A DNA stretch of 64,000 bases from CAZFGK01 sp964518635 (GTDB lineage: Bacteria > Zixibacteria > MSB-5A5 > GN15 > FEB-12). Positions 36,738 through 45,176 of the stretch are shown piece by piece. The stretch covers positions 9,094-73,093 of the forward strand of contig CAZFGK010000018.1 in the NCBI GenBank assembly GCA_964518635.1, in the 5' to 3' direction. The notes beneath the pieces are model-generated. The model was given only the letters and a program-made list of their open reading frames with translations. It made no database searches and had not been told where the DNA came from. Each line of letters begins with the position of its first letter. Within the stretch, counting starts at the first letter, position 1. The position numbers and the translations under genes were made by a program.

Positions 36738-38150
36738 CTATTGCAGGTTGTACTTCTGCAATTTTCGGTAGAGGGTTCGCTCTCCGATGCGAAGCCGTCT
36801 GGCGGTCTCTTTTCGGTTGCCGCCGGTCTCCCGCAGTGCGCGCGCAATCAGATCACGTTCCATTTCATCCATGGTTGCCACGGTCTCGCCTGAGAGGGGT
36901 CTGCCCGACAACTCCCCGTTCCCTTCGTTCGGCAGATTTTTGACAATCAGATCACGTAGCATGCGAACTTCATTTCCAAGAGCAAGTATGGCCCGATACA
37001 TAAGCTCCTGACCTGCTTCCTCGGGAGTCTTCCCTGTCGCTACCGGCACGGTTGATGCGGTGCGGTGTTGTTCTTCCAGAAATGCCTCGACATCTGCTCG
37101 CTCAACCACCCCCTGTGGTTTCAAGGCGGCCATGCGTGCGCAGAAATTTTTGAGCTGGCGCACATTTCCGGGCCAGTCGTAACGAGTGAGACGATCGAGA
37201 GCCGAATCACTATAACTGATGCCGGGATAATCTCGCCAGAACTGATGCAATAGTGGTTGTACGTCACCGCGTCGCTCGGCGAGAGAAGGAAGAATAATTT
37301 TGACCACCCCGAGACGGAAATAGAGATCATCCCGGAAGTTCTTTTCAGCGATGGCATCAACAAGATCACGATTTGTCGCCGCCAGCACTCGGGCGGTAGC
37401 ACGCTGGGGGGAGTTAGATCCGACGGGGTAGAATGTCCCGTCTTCCAACACTCGCAGCAGCTTGACCTGCATATCCGGCTTCATTTCGCCGATTTCATCT
37501 AAGAAAATCGTCCCACCGTGGGCTTTGTAGAAAAGCCCCTCTCGTTTGGCGACCGAGCCAGTGTATGCCCCTTTTTCGGCACCGAACAGTTCTGCCTCAA
37601 GAAGCCCCTCAGGAATCGCACCGCAGTTTATAGCAACGAATGGATTCCCTTTATGCGGAGAATCGGTATGCAGAGCGCGCGCAACCAGCTCTTTCCCTGA
37701 ACCGGATGGGCCAACAATCAGAACTGAAATATCTGTCGGAGCAACACGCAGAATGGTGCGCGCGATACTCTTCATTACTGCCGAACGTCCGACAAGGCCG
37801 TATCGATTGAGTGTCTCTTTCTCGAAGAGAATCTGTTTTACGCGTTCACGAAGTGCTGAGATAGAAAGTTCCGGGTCAATAAGTCCGTCATAGAGGAGAC
37901 CATCGGCAAGCAGCTGATGGTCACGCGTGACTTTCCAAATCTCACAGAGTGGATTGATTCGACGGAGTTTCATCGAAACCGTCGCAGTCAACTCGGTCCG
38001 ATGTTCATCAATGACCACCAGATCAAGCACGCGTTCCTTGGCGAGATTCTGCAGTTCCCCGATTTCGTTCGCGATAATCCCGACAGATTCCCACTGTGTC
38101 TGCTGGCGAGCACTCTGACGGTCGACGAGAATTGCGACTGCTTCTTTCAT
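36738..38150 (-). CDS. Sigma-54-dependent activator (NtrC family)
   Basis: Enhancer-binding protein of 470 residues. The N-terminal 110 residues look like a worn receiver domain: the usual acidic pair is D-R (ILVDRQ), but D48 lies where the phospho-acceptor should be (LVVIDEH). The AAA+ domain has Walker A GPSGSGKE (147-154), the sigma-54-contacting loop as GAYTGS (194-199, against the usual GAFTGA), Walker B GGTIFLDEIG and the RDDLYFRL motif. The C-terminus has a Fis-type helix-turn-helix (TGGNRKETARRLRIGERTLY). It overlaps rnr by four bases and is followed at 19 bases by the outer-membrane cassette. Confidence 0.93.
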   Translation of the reverse strand: MKEAVAILVDRQSARQQTQWESVGIIANEIGELQNLAKERVLDLVVIDEHRTELTATVSMKLRRINPLCEIWKVTRDHQLLADGLLYDGLIDPELSISALRERVKQILFEKETLNRYGLVGRSAVMKSIARTILRVAPTDISVLIVGPSGSGKELVARALHTDSPHKGNPFVAINCGAIPEGLLEAELFGAEKGAYTGSVAKREGLFYKAHGGTIFLDEIGEMKPDMQVKLLRVLEDGTFYPVGSNSPQRATARVLAATNRDLVDAIAEKNFRDDLYFRLGVVKIILPSLAERRGDVQPLLHQFWRDYPGISYSDSALDRLTRYDWPGNVRQLKNFCARMAALKPQGVVERADVEAFLEEQHRTASTVPVATGKTPEEAGQELMYRAILALGNEVRMLRDLIVKNLPNEGNGELSGRPLSGETVATMDEMERDLIARALRETGGNRKETARRLRIGERTLYRKLQKYNLQ

Positions 38151-40468
38151 CTCCCGCCTCGCTTCGCCTTTGACCCGGAGCGACTATTGGAGCGTTGTTT
38201 CGCGGGATGATTCGCAGTAGACGGCCTTCCTCCACTTTTTCGTGCAGAACGGGAAGAGGCCCCACTTCGATTTCGTTCATGCGGGAGGGGGCGTTTTTTC
38301 ACGAAGGCCCCTTTGTCACGCTTCTCGCCGTTTGCGACCGCACCGACCAGATAGAGATCGACCTCTCGACGTTCGGTATCGACTCGGAGAATGCCGACTC
38401 GGACTGCATCCCCCAGACGAAATATCTTGCGCGTCGAAGTTCCGATAATCCGGTGGTTGGTTTCATCATGGCGATAGTAATCATCATCAAGAGTCGACAG
38501 TCGGACAAGTCCTTCCGCACCGAGAATTTTAAGGCGCACAAAGAACCCGAATGGCATCACACCCGAGATAACGCCATCGAATTCTGTTCCTACCTGGGTT
38601 GCCATGAAGGCGACCTGCTTGATCCGAACCGCCAGTCGTTCGGCGGCCTCGGCGGTACGCTCAGTGGTGGAGCAGTGCTGGCTGACCTGATCGATGATGC
38701 TGTTCACCTTGGTCGTGAACGGAGGGACAAAACTTCCATCCCGTAGACGCCGCAGGAGTCGATGCACGACCAGATCGGGATAGCGGCGTATCGGAGAGGT
38801 AAAGTGGGTGTAGTGCTTAAATGCCAGACCAAAATGCCCGATGTTTTCCCGCTGATAGACTGCTTTTTTCATCGAGCGAAGCATCAGCTCATTGACAAAC
38901 TCCGCTTCTGGCAGATCGGCCACCTGTCGAAGAAACTCAGAAAACGGTTTCGGTCCGATGTTTGGAGAGACCGGAAATTTGAGCCCGAGCCTTTCGACCA
39001 GCGAAGAAAATGCCTCCATCTGCTCAAGGGATGGCTTGTCATGTACTCGATAGAGAAATGGTACAGCACGACGGAATGCCTCCAATGCGACCGCCTTGTT
39101 CGCAGCGAGCATGAACTCTTCGATCAGGCGATGAGATTCAAGACGCACCTTGGTTCCGAGTTCGAGCACCTCCCCTTTCGGACCGAGCACAATTCGAGAT
39201 TCCGGCAGATCAAAATCGAGCGACCCCTCGGCAAATCGCCGCTTGCTCATGGCATTGGCAAGCTCACGGGCTAGTTGAAGAGTGTCGGCGATCTCCTTTG
39301 GAATTTCTGATTGTGCATCATCAGTGAAGAAATGATGGACATCTTCGTAGGAGAGTTTCGCCTTTGATTTGATGATCGTATCAGCAAATTCCCAGCTCTT
39401 AATCTCTCCGGTAGCTGAGACTTTCATGAAAACTGAATGCGCCAGCCGTCGCCTGTTCGGGCGCAACGAACAGACATCATTGGAGAGGATTTCGGGAAGC
39501 ATCGGCACGACCATCCCGGGGAGATAGACTGAATTGCCACGGCGAAGGGCCTCGGTATCGAGCGCAGAATTTTCCGGTACAAAATAGGAGACATCGGCAA
39601 TGTGAACACCGAGACGATAGTCATCTGTTTCTTTCGTCACCGAGATTGCGTCATCATGATCCTTCGCATCTGCCGGATCGATGGTGAAGATACACTCATG
39701 AGTTAGATCAACTCGGCCGGTGATGGTATCGGGAAGTTCGCTGCCGAATCTGGCGGCTGATTCTTCCGCTTCACTAAGCACCTGTGGAGGGAAACTGGTG
39801 GGAAGATCATAGGCGCGCAAAACGGTGAGCATATCGACGCCGGGATCCCCCGGTCTTCCCAATCGCTCAAGAACGCGCCCTTCCGGATTCAAATGGGGAT
39901 TGTCCCATGCGACTAACTCGGCGACAACTTTCTCGCCGTCCTCTGCCCCACCTGCGGTCTCTTCGGTGACATAGATATCACGATGCAGTCGAGGATTGTC
40001 AGGGGTGACAAAGAGAAAGTGACGCTGGGCTCGAAACGTGCCGACGATCCGTTTTCCGGAACGAGAGACGACTTTGATTACTTCCCCACTGACGCGATCC
40101 CCGCGAATCGGGCCAATGCGAACAAGCACGATGTCACCATCCAATGCGGTCAACGTCGCGTGTGGCGGAATAAGAATGTCATCCGGATTCGCACTGGTGA
40201 TCGGAGTTCCCGTCTTGGAGACAAACCCATTTCCACTCTTGGTCATCTGAAATTGCCCGGTGATGAGATTCATCGGCCCCGGAAGCCCGAGCCGACTTCG
40301 TTTGAGCATGACCAGCCCTCCGCTATCGAGGAGTCGTTTGACCTCCGCCCGAAAGTGACGGTATTCGTCAATCGGCACCTCAAGCGCACGTGCCAGCTCC
40401 TTCATCTTCAGCGGATGATGAATATGTTCACGGATATAGGTAAGTATAGCGGCCGCATGTTGTGGCAT
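38147..40468 (-). CDS. rnr: Ribonuclease R
   Basis: Processive 3'-5' exoribonuclease that degrades structured RNA. At 773 residues it has a winged-helix N-terminal domain (TYIREHIHHPLKMKELARAL), cold-shock domains, an RNB catalytic domain with FTIDPADAKDHDDAIS (the magnesium-binding Asp cluster) and HYTHFTSPIRRYPDLVVHRL, an S1 domain (TEFDGVISGVMPFGFFVRLK) and a basic Arg/Ser/Lys tail. All features match RNase R rather than RNase II. It overlaps the activator by four bases. The unusually basic tail is normal for the family and helps bind ribosomes. Confidence 0.96.
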   Translation of the reverse strand: MPQHAAAILTYIREHIHHPLKMKELARALEVPIDEYRHFRAEVKRLLDSGGLVMLKRSRLGLPGPMNLITGQFQMTKSGNGFVSKTGTPITSANPDDILIPPHATLTALDGDIVLVRIGPIRGDRVSGEVIKVVSRSGKRIVGTFRAQRHFLFVTPDNPRLHRDIYVTEETAGGAEDGEKVVAELVAWDNPHLNPEGRVLERLGRPGDPGVDMLTVLRAYDLPTSFPPQVLSEAEESAARFGSELPDTITGRVDLTHECIFTIDPADAKDHDDAISVTKETDDYRLGVHIADVSYFVPENSALDTEALRRGNSVYLPGMVVPMLPEILSNDVCSLRPNRRRLAHSVFMKVSATGEIKSWEFADTIIKSKAKLSYEDVHHFFTDDAQSEIPKEIADTLQLARELANAMSKRRFAEGSLDFDLPESRIVLGPKGEVLELGTKVRLESHRLIEEFMLAANKAVALEAFRRAVPFLYRVHDKPSLEQMEAFSSLVERLGLKFPVSPNIGPKPFSEFLRQVADLPEAEFVNELMLRSMKKAVYQRENIGHFGLAFKHYTHFTSPIRRYPDLVVHRLLRRLRDGSFVPPFTTKVNSIIDQVSQHCSTTERTAEAAERLAVRIKQVAFMATQVGTEFDGVISGVMPFGFFVRLKILGAEGLVRLSTLDDDYYRHDETNHRIIGTSTRKIFRLGDAVRVGILRVDTERREVDLYLVGAVANGEKRDKGAFVKKRPLPHERNRSGASSRSARKSGGRPSTANHPAKQRSNSRSGSKAKRGGR

Positions 40469-40515
40469 ACTGCTAACGAACGAAATCAGTGCACCCTTCT
40501 CAAGTTAAAGCGACG

Positions 40516-41403
40516 TTACTGTTTCAGAAGTCGACGCGCATCCAGATCTGCCGTCGCAAGGAGATCGTCGATCTCTCGTACCGTCAGGGAACCCTGTTCC
40601 TGTGCGATCCGCAGGAGTCGACGTTTCAGCCGCAGGCGATATTGCCAGACAACGATTCGCGGAAAGTGCTTATGAGCATAGTAGAGATCATTGCGCAACA
40701 CATCCGGTTCACACTCTCGTCTGGGTTTGTTGACCCCAACATCGACTCCGCCGCTGGGATCTCGATGATGTGTCAGCCACGCCTCCGCTGAGAATTTTAT
40801 GGTCTGTCCTCCCCTGAAACAACGTGCGCCTAAATCAGCATCCTCTCGAATGACAATTCCATTGAATTGCTCGTCAAACAGTCCAATTTTCTTCTGTGCT
40901 GAGCGAGTGATTGAAAAATTACAACCGGTCAGGGTGTTCGTATCACCGGACTTGTCATAGGTATTGCTTCCGATCACTCGCAACCAGGGGAGCATCCACT
41001 GTGGTCGGTAAGAGACTCCACGCCCGGGCTCAATCACTCTCCCTTGGACGACATCGGCTCCAGCCGTGATTGCGGCGACATGATGAGAGACAAAGGAGGA
41101 CTCAAAGGTAGTGTCGTCATCGATAAAGATGAGCAAGTCTCCGGTCGATTCGTGAATTCCTCGATTCCTCGCACCTACTGCACTTGGTGGGGTGTGATGA
41201 ATCAACCGAATCGGAACTGAAAGCTCGCTGAGGTAGCGTGCAGTATCTTGTTCGTGTGACTCAGATTGATCAATGACGAGAACTTCTAGATTGGACCAGT
41301 CCTGCAGACGTGCACACTCAAGGCAATTGACGAGCGCACGTTCTCGACGGTAGGTGGGGATTATCAAGGATACGGAATGAATTGGAGCGGTGGTTCCTGG
41401 CAT
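40516..41403 (-). CDS. Family 2 glycosyltransferase
   Basis: GT-A-fold glycosyltransferase; donor and acceptor unknown. The N-terminal SVSLIIPTYRRERALVNCLE and the metal-binding region LLIFIDDDTTFESSFV with DDD are clear, and later residues VIREDADLGARCFRGG supply the catalytic acidic motif. C-terminal residues are basic and helical. The frame reaches 41475, but there it starts at a TTG inside the T run of the preceding terminator; ATG 41403 (MPGTTAPIHSVS) is therefore chosen. About 295 residues. The gene sits just upstream of rnr. Confidence 0.88.
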   Translation of the reverse strand: MPGTTAPIHSVSLIIPTYRRERALVNCLECARLQDWSNLEVLVIDQSESHEQDTARYLSELSVPIRLIHHTPPSAVGARNRGIHESTGDLLIFIDDDTTFESSFVSHHVAAITAGADVVQGRVIEPGRGVSYRPQWMLPWLRVIGSNTYDKSGDTNTLTGCNFSITRSAQKKIGLFDEQFNGIVIREDADLGARCFRGGQTIKFSAEAWLTHHRDPSGGVDVGVNKPRRECEPDVLRNDLYYAHKHFPRIVVWQYRLRLKRRLLRIAQEQGSLTVREIDDLLATADLDARRLLKQ

Positions 41404-41473
41404 GAATCCGACAAGATGACCATGAACCGAGACGACGTCAACGATTCCCCTTCCGACACCCTTACGAGTTCGC

Positions 41474-41505
41474 AAAAAAAGACGGCCTGATTTTTTCAGA
41501 CCGTC
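41474..41505 (-). terminator. Intrinsic terminator after the Spy-like gene
   Basis: Minus-strand GACGGTCTGA and TCAGGCCGTC form a 10-position stem with one mismatch around a loop of six A (41481-41505). A run of seven T follows directly (41480-41474). It lies 34 bases past the stop of the gene at 41539. Confidence 0.88.
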
Positions 41506-41538
41506 ATAAGTATCAGAGCATTTTCTTCGCGTATATGC

Positions 41539-42084
41539 CTAAATTTTTCGTCGGCGGGGAGTGGCTTCCCCACGATCTCCTGCTTCATCGTCGTCAAGTT
41601 GGCCGTCGTGCATCATGCGCCCGCCATGCATTCTACCTCTCATCTTTTCGTGTCGCTTCGACATGAGTGATTCCATCTTCTTCTGCTGCTCAGGAGTGAG
41701 CATGCTGCGAATGCTCATGCGATGACGATATCGTTCGAAAGCAATTTTCGCCTTCAGGTCGGCCTCCTTTTGAAAAAGTTCGGCAACCTTCTGCTCCGGA
41801 GTGTTTTTCTCGGCACGAAGTGCCGTCCGCAATTCCAACTGCTGTCTGGCAAGATCAGCCCGTAGATTGATCATATTGAGTTGGAGTGCGTCTCGTGCCT
41901 CGGACATCTTGGCGGTTTGCTCTTTCGAAAGCTTGAGCTCTTCGGCAAGTTTCTCGAATCGTCGTTCCATTCCCTGTTTCGGTCCTCGCATCCGATGTCC
42001 GAACGGCCCTGCGAGCAAAGGAATAGCAAGAGCGGTTACGAGGAGTAAAACTCCGGCTGATTTCATGAGAGTAGTGTGTCGCAT
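41539..42084 (-). CDS. Spy/CpxP-like periplasmic protein
   Basis: Probable periplasmic chaperone or metal-stress protein of the Spy/CpxP/ZraP type. A signal peptide (MRHTTLMKSAGVLLLVTALA and on to about residue 26) is followed by a long helical domain with paired LTxxQ-type motifs: LAEELKLSKEQTAKM and IRSMLTPEQQKKMESLM. The tail is rich in His, Met, Arg and Asp (MRGRMHGGRMMHDG), which could bind metal. The start at 42084 has a strong AAAGGAG; an open frame back to 42171 is spurious. About 181 residues. A terminator follows. Confidence 0.82.
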   Translation of the reverse strand: MRHTTLMKSAGVLLLVTALAIPLLAGPFGHRMRGPKQGMERRFEKLAEELKLSKEQTAKMSEARDALQLNMINLRADLARQQLELRTALRAEKNTPEQKVAELFQKEADLKAKIAFERYRHRMSIRSMLTPEQQKKMESLMSKRHEKMRGRMHGGRMMHDGQLDDDEAGDRGEATPRRRKI

Positions 42085-42221
42085 ATGTTGACTCCTTTTG
42101 TTCCTATAAAGCATACAGAAAGGATGCCATCCAGTGCAGCTCTTTAACTCACTGTGCGACAGTCGAGACAATCAAATGGGAATAGAATCCTAATGGTCTG
42201 AGAGGAACAGTTTAGCGACAA

Positions 42222-42237
42222 TGTACCAGTAGGTACA
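42222..42237. repeat. Short inverted repeat upstream of the Spy-like gene
   Basis: TGTACC and GGTACA flank a four-base spacer in the gap between mreB and the Spy-like gene, about 138 bases before the latter's ATG. It could be an operator or a weak transcript end after mreB. No T run accompanies it. Confidence 0.3.
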
Positions 42238-42289
42238 ATTTGGATTGAACTGAAGGTGGAGTCAGATCAGATGAGAGAGATGACTTGCG

Positions 42290-43318
42290 TCAGTCGCGTC
42301 GGGATCGCTCGAGTACTTTGGTATAGCGCGGGATATCTTCAAGTACACGTCCGGTACCGCGCGCGACACAGGTAAGAGGATCATCGGCAACGATGACCGG
42401 CAGATTTGTTTCCTGACGAATCAGTTTGTCGAGACCGCGCAGAAGTGCGCCGCCGCCGGTTAAGACAATCCCACGTTCGAGAATATCAGAGGCAAGTTCT
42501 GGTGGGGTCTGCTCGAGGGCCTGACGAACCGCTTCGACGATAATTTCAAGTGTCTCAGAAAGAGCTTCCCGCACCTGCACCGAAGAGATCTTGAGATTCT
42601 TCGGCACACCGGCGACAAGATCTCGCCCTTTGACTTCCATCGTCAGTTCTTTTTCGAGCGGAAAGGCCGAACCGATCTTGATCTTGATATCTTCGGCGGT
42701 GAGTTCACCGATCAGCAGATTGTAATTCTTCTTGAGGTAGTTGATGATCGCGTCATTGAATTCATCACCTGCGACACGAATCGATGTATCGTTCACTATT
42801 CCGTTTAGCGCGATGACTGCAATCTCGGAGGTCCCGCCACCAATATCGATAATCATGACGCCAGTCGGCTGATCAACGGCCAGTCCCACACCGATCGCGG
42901 CGGCCATCGGCTCAGAGAGGAGATAAACTTCTCTCGCCCCTGCGCCTTCAGCGGAATCTCGCACGGCTCGTTTTTCTACTTCGGTGATGCCAGAGGGGAC
43001 CGAGATCACGACTCGTGGCTTCATGAGATATTTATGCTTCACGACTCGGCGGATAAAATCAGCGATGAGCTTTTCAGACATCTGGAAATCGGCGATCACC
43101 CCGTCTTTGAGCGGACGAATCGCTTCGATCCCGCCGGGGGTACGTCCGGTCATCTCTTTCGCGGCGGAGCCGACTGCGAGAATCTTGCCGGTGCTTTTTT
43201 CTACCGCGACTACCGAGGGTTCATTCAGAACGATCCCCTGATTGCGGACATAGACAAGTGTGTTTGCTGTACCGAGATCAATACCAATGTCGCTGGAGAG
43301 AAAATCAAAAAAAGCCAA
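42290..43318 (-). CDS. mreB: Rod-shape-determining protein MreB, probable TTG start
   Basis: Actin homologue that guides lateral wall synthesis. The N-terminal AFFDFLSSDIGIDLGTANTL, then VVISVPSGITEVEKRAVRDS, VMIDIGGGTSEIAVIAL and ILERGIVLTGGGALLRGLDK are classic MreB motifs for the nucleotide pocket. The ATG at 43357 lies 13 codons further upstream and has no good ribosome site. TTG 43318 is preceded by AAAGGA at six bases and aligns with the usual MGLFDFLS opening. About 342 residues. mreC and mreD do not follow here; the next gene is the Spy-like gene. Confidence 0.95.
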   Translation of the reverse strand: MAFFDFLSSDIGIDLGTANTLVYVRNQGIVLNEPSVVAVEKSTGKILAVGSAAKEMTGRTPGGIEAIRPLKDGVIADFQMSEKLIADFIRRVVKHKYLMKPRVVISVPSGITEVEKRAVRDSAEGAGAREVYLLSEPMAAAIGVGLAVDQPTGVMIIDIGGGTSEIAVIALNGIVNDTSIRVAGDEFNDAIINYLKKNYNLLIGELTAEDIKIKIGSAFPLEKELTMEVKGRDLVAGVPKNLKISSVQVREALSETLEIIVEAVRQALEQTPPELASDILERGIVLTGGGALLRGLDKLIRQETNLPVIVADDPLTCVARGTGRVLEDIPRYTKVLERSRRD

Positions 43319-43435
43319 GGCAGGTCCTTTTACCTCTAAAGTCGGCGATCCGTGCATCTTGCTCGTATTATCGAGATCGCAGCTCGGAAGTTTAGCCCCT
43401 GAAATGATTTAGGACAAGAAAATAGGTGAAACTCT

Positions 43436-44449
43436 TCAATCTATCCCGGCGAGTGGCTGAAATTGATCAAGTTTCCCGATGTCGACCGACAAATACCCGT
43501 CCTGATCCCTGCCCAGCAGGTCGGAAAACTTGGCGTAGAATATAACTTCTGAGGCCCCGAACGAGGAACGCGCATGCACCGTCTGACCGGTCGACTCATC
43601 GGTCCCCTGCAACGCGACCACAAACTCCCCTTTTGAGGACCGGAAATCCTCTTCGGAGAGATCGGCAAGCGGGCTTTCGGCGGTGATCGGATGGACGACC
43701 GTCCAGTGGAGAGGGAAAAACATGACTCGATCACGGTCGAGATTGAGCGAAAAGAATCTGCGAGTCATGACGCCGGATGCATCCGTAACGACTCGAGTAA
43801 ATGCGACCGTCGCGCGAAGATCGACCAGCTGACTGTTTCGCTCATTGACGATGCGAAACATGAAGGCGTAGCCGTTTTTGAATGGGGCGATCAATCCCAC
43901 TTTGCTAAACCGTATGCGGACCGCAGGCTGCGAAAAACGGGCGAATAACAGTCCGGTGATAATGGCAAAACTGAGGAGCCCGACCAGCAGATCGACCGAC
44001 GCAACCGCATTCGCGACAATCCCGACCGGACTAATGCGACCGTATCCGACAGTGGTCAGTGTCTGGACACTGAAGAAAAAGCTCTCCCAAAATCGCTCAG
44101 TCTCAGTGGCGGCGATCTCCCCCATGAGAGCTTCCGGACCGAGGAGGAAATAGAGGGAAGCGAAGATCAGATTCACTATGGTGTAGAAACAAACGATGAC
44201 CAGATAGAATCGCCGCCAGGAGATAGTCAGCAGCCAATGGAATAAAGACCATGACCTCACCCACGGAATGCCGTGACGACGTGCATTGAAACTTCCATCC
44301 CGATTAAGCAGTCTGGTATGAGACTCCTGAAGGACTTTGGCCCCAAAACCAAGATCGCGTGACTCCTCCGGAGTGGTCTCGGCCTGCGGTGCAATACGCC
44401 GTTTTTGATTCAGGACACTGGCATTGGCGGCACTTGATGGGTGTGGCAT
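43436..44449 (-). CDS. KirBac-type inward-rectifier potassium channel
   Basis: Prokaryotic Kir channel, 337 residues. A cytoplasmic N-terminal stretch of about 75 residues leads to a slide helix and first membrane helix (about 80-103), the pore with filter TTVGYGR (132-138) and second helix ending near 168, then a C-terminal cytoplasmic Ig-like domain with FKNGYAFMFRIVNERNSQLV. These features match the Kir fold rather than a simple KcsA-type channel. It starts four bases after the rhomboid gene, so they are probably co-transcribed. Confidence 0.9.
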   Translation of the reverse strand: MPHPSSAANASVLNQKRRIAPQAETTPEESRDLGFGAKVLQESHTRLLNRDGSFNARRHGIPWVRSWSLFHWLLTISWRRFYLVIVCFYTIVNLIFASLYFLLGPEALMGEIAATETERFWESFFFSVQTLTTVGYGRISPVGIVANAVASVDLLVGLLSFAIITGLLFARFSQPAVRIRFSKVGLIAPFKNGYAFMFRIVNERNSQLVDLRATVAFTRVVTDASGVMTRRFFSLNLDRDRVMFFPLHWTVVHPITAESPLADLSEEDFRSSKGEFVVALQGTDESTGQTVHARSSFGASEVIFYAKFSDLLGRDQDGYLSVDIGKLDQFQPLAGID

Positions 44450-44452
44450 CTT

Positions 44453-45148
44453 CTATCTCCCGTATGGATTTCGTGCAATAGGAAGAATGCGGGAGTTTTT
44501 CTGTGCGAAAAATTTCAGAACCAGAAATCCAAAGACAAATCCACCAACGTGGGCGAGAAAGGCGACGCCCCCCCCTTCACGAGAACCTGCAAGTACCGAC
44601 ATGAGCACTTCCTGCGCGATCCAGATGACCAGTAAGATTCCGGCAGGGATTTGAATGAGATTCCAGAAGAACAGGCAGGTCACGCGTGCCTTCGGATGCA
44701 GCACCAGATATCCTCCCATCACACCGGCAATCGCGCCACTCGCCCCAACCAGCGGTGTCTGTGAGGCGAGGTTAAACGCCGAAAAAAGTGCGACGGCAGC
44801 GAGTCCGGCGGCCAGATAGAAGAGAAGAAAACGCACATGACCGAAGTGATCTTCAATGTTGTTTCCATAAATCCAGAGGAAGAGCATGTTGCCGATCAGA
44901 TGCATCCAGCTTCCGTGCATGAACATGCTGGTAAAAGGAGTCAGGTAATACCAACTGGGAACCTCGAAACTACTCCCCATGCCGGTAAAAATACCCGGCG
45001 TGAAACCGTAGCGATTGGTCAGATCAAAAAAGAGAACTTCCCCTTGTGACCACATGAAATAGAAAACTGCACTGTTCAAGATAATCAGCGCGACGGTCAC
45101 GATCGGCGGACGAACCGTTGGATTTTCATCGTAGAGCGGGATAAACAT
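44453..45148 (-). CDS. Rhomboid family intramembrane serine protease
   Basis: A six-helix membrane protease that cuts transmembrane helices. The catalytic Ser is in GASGAIAGVMGGYL (S137) and the His in HVGGFVFGFL (H200); the oxyanion-side motif HLIGNMLFLW has H83 and N87. It has 231 residues, a normal length for the small bacterial type. The substrate is unknown. It is four bases from the KirBac gene, and begins about 30 bases after the M23 gene. Confidence 0.93.
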   Translation of the reverse strand: MFIPLYDENPTVRPPIVTVALIILNSAVFYFMWSQGEVLFFDLTNRYGFTPGIFTGMGSSFEVPSWYYLTPFTSMFMHGSWMHLIGNMLFLWIYGNNIEDHFGHVRFLLFYLAAGLAAVALFSAFNLASQTPLVGASGAIAGVMGGYLVLHPKARVTCLFFWNLIQIPAGILLVIWIAQEVLMSVLAGSREGGGVAFLAHVGGFVFGFLVLKFFAQKNSRILPIARNPYGR

Positions 45149-45176
45149 TGCTGAGTACTTTCGCCTGCTCTTACTC

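Noticed and set aside
41404..41475. Longer glycosyltransferase start at 41475
   Set aside because: It is a TTG inside the T run of the upstream terminator and has no ribosome site; ATG 41403 begins the conserved fold.
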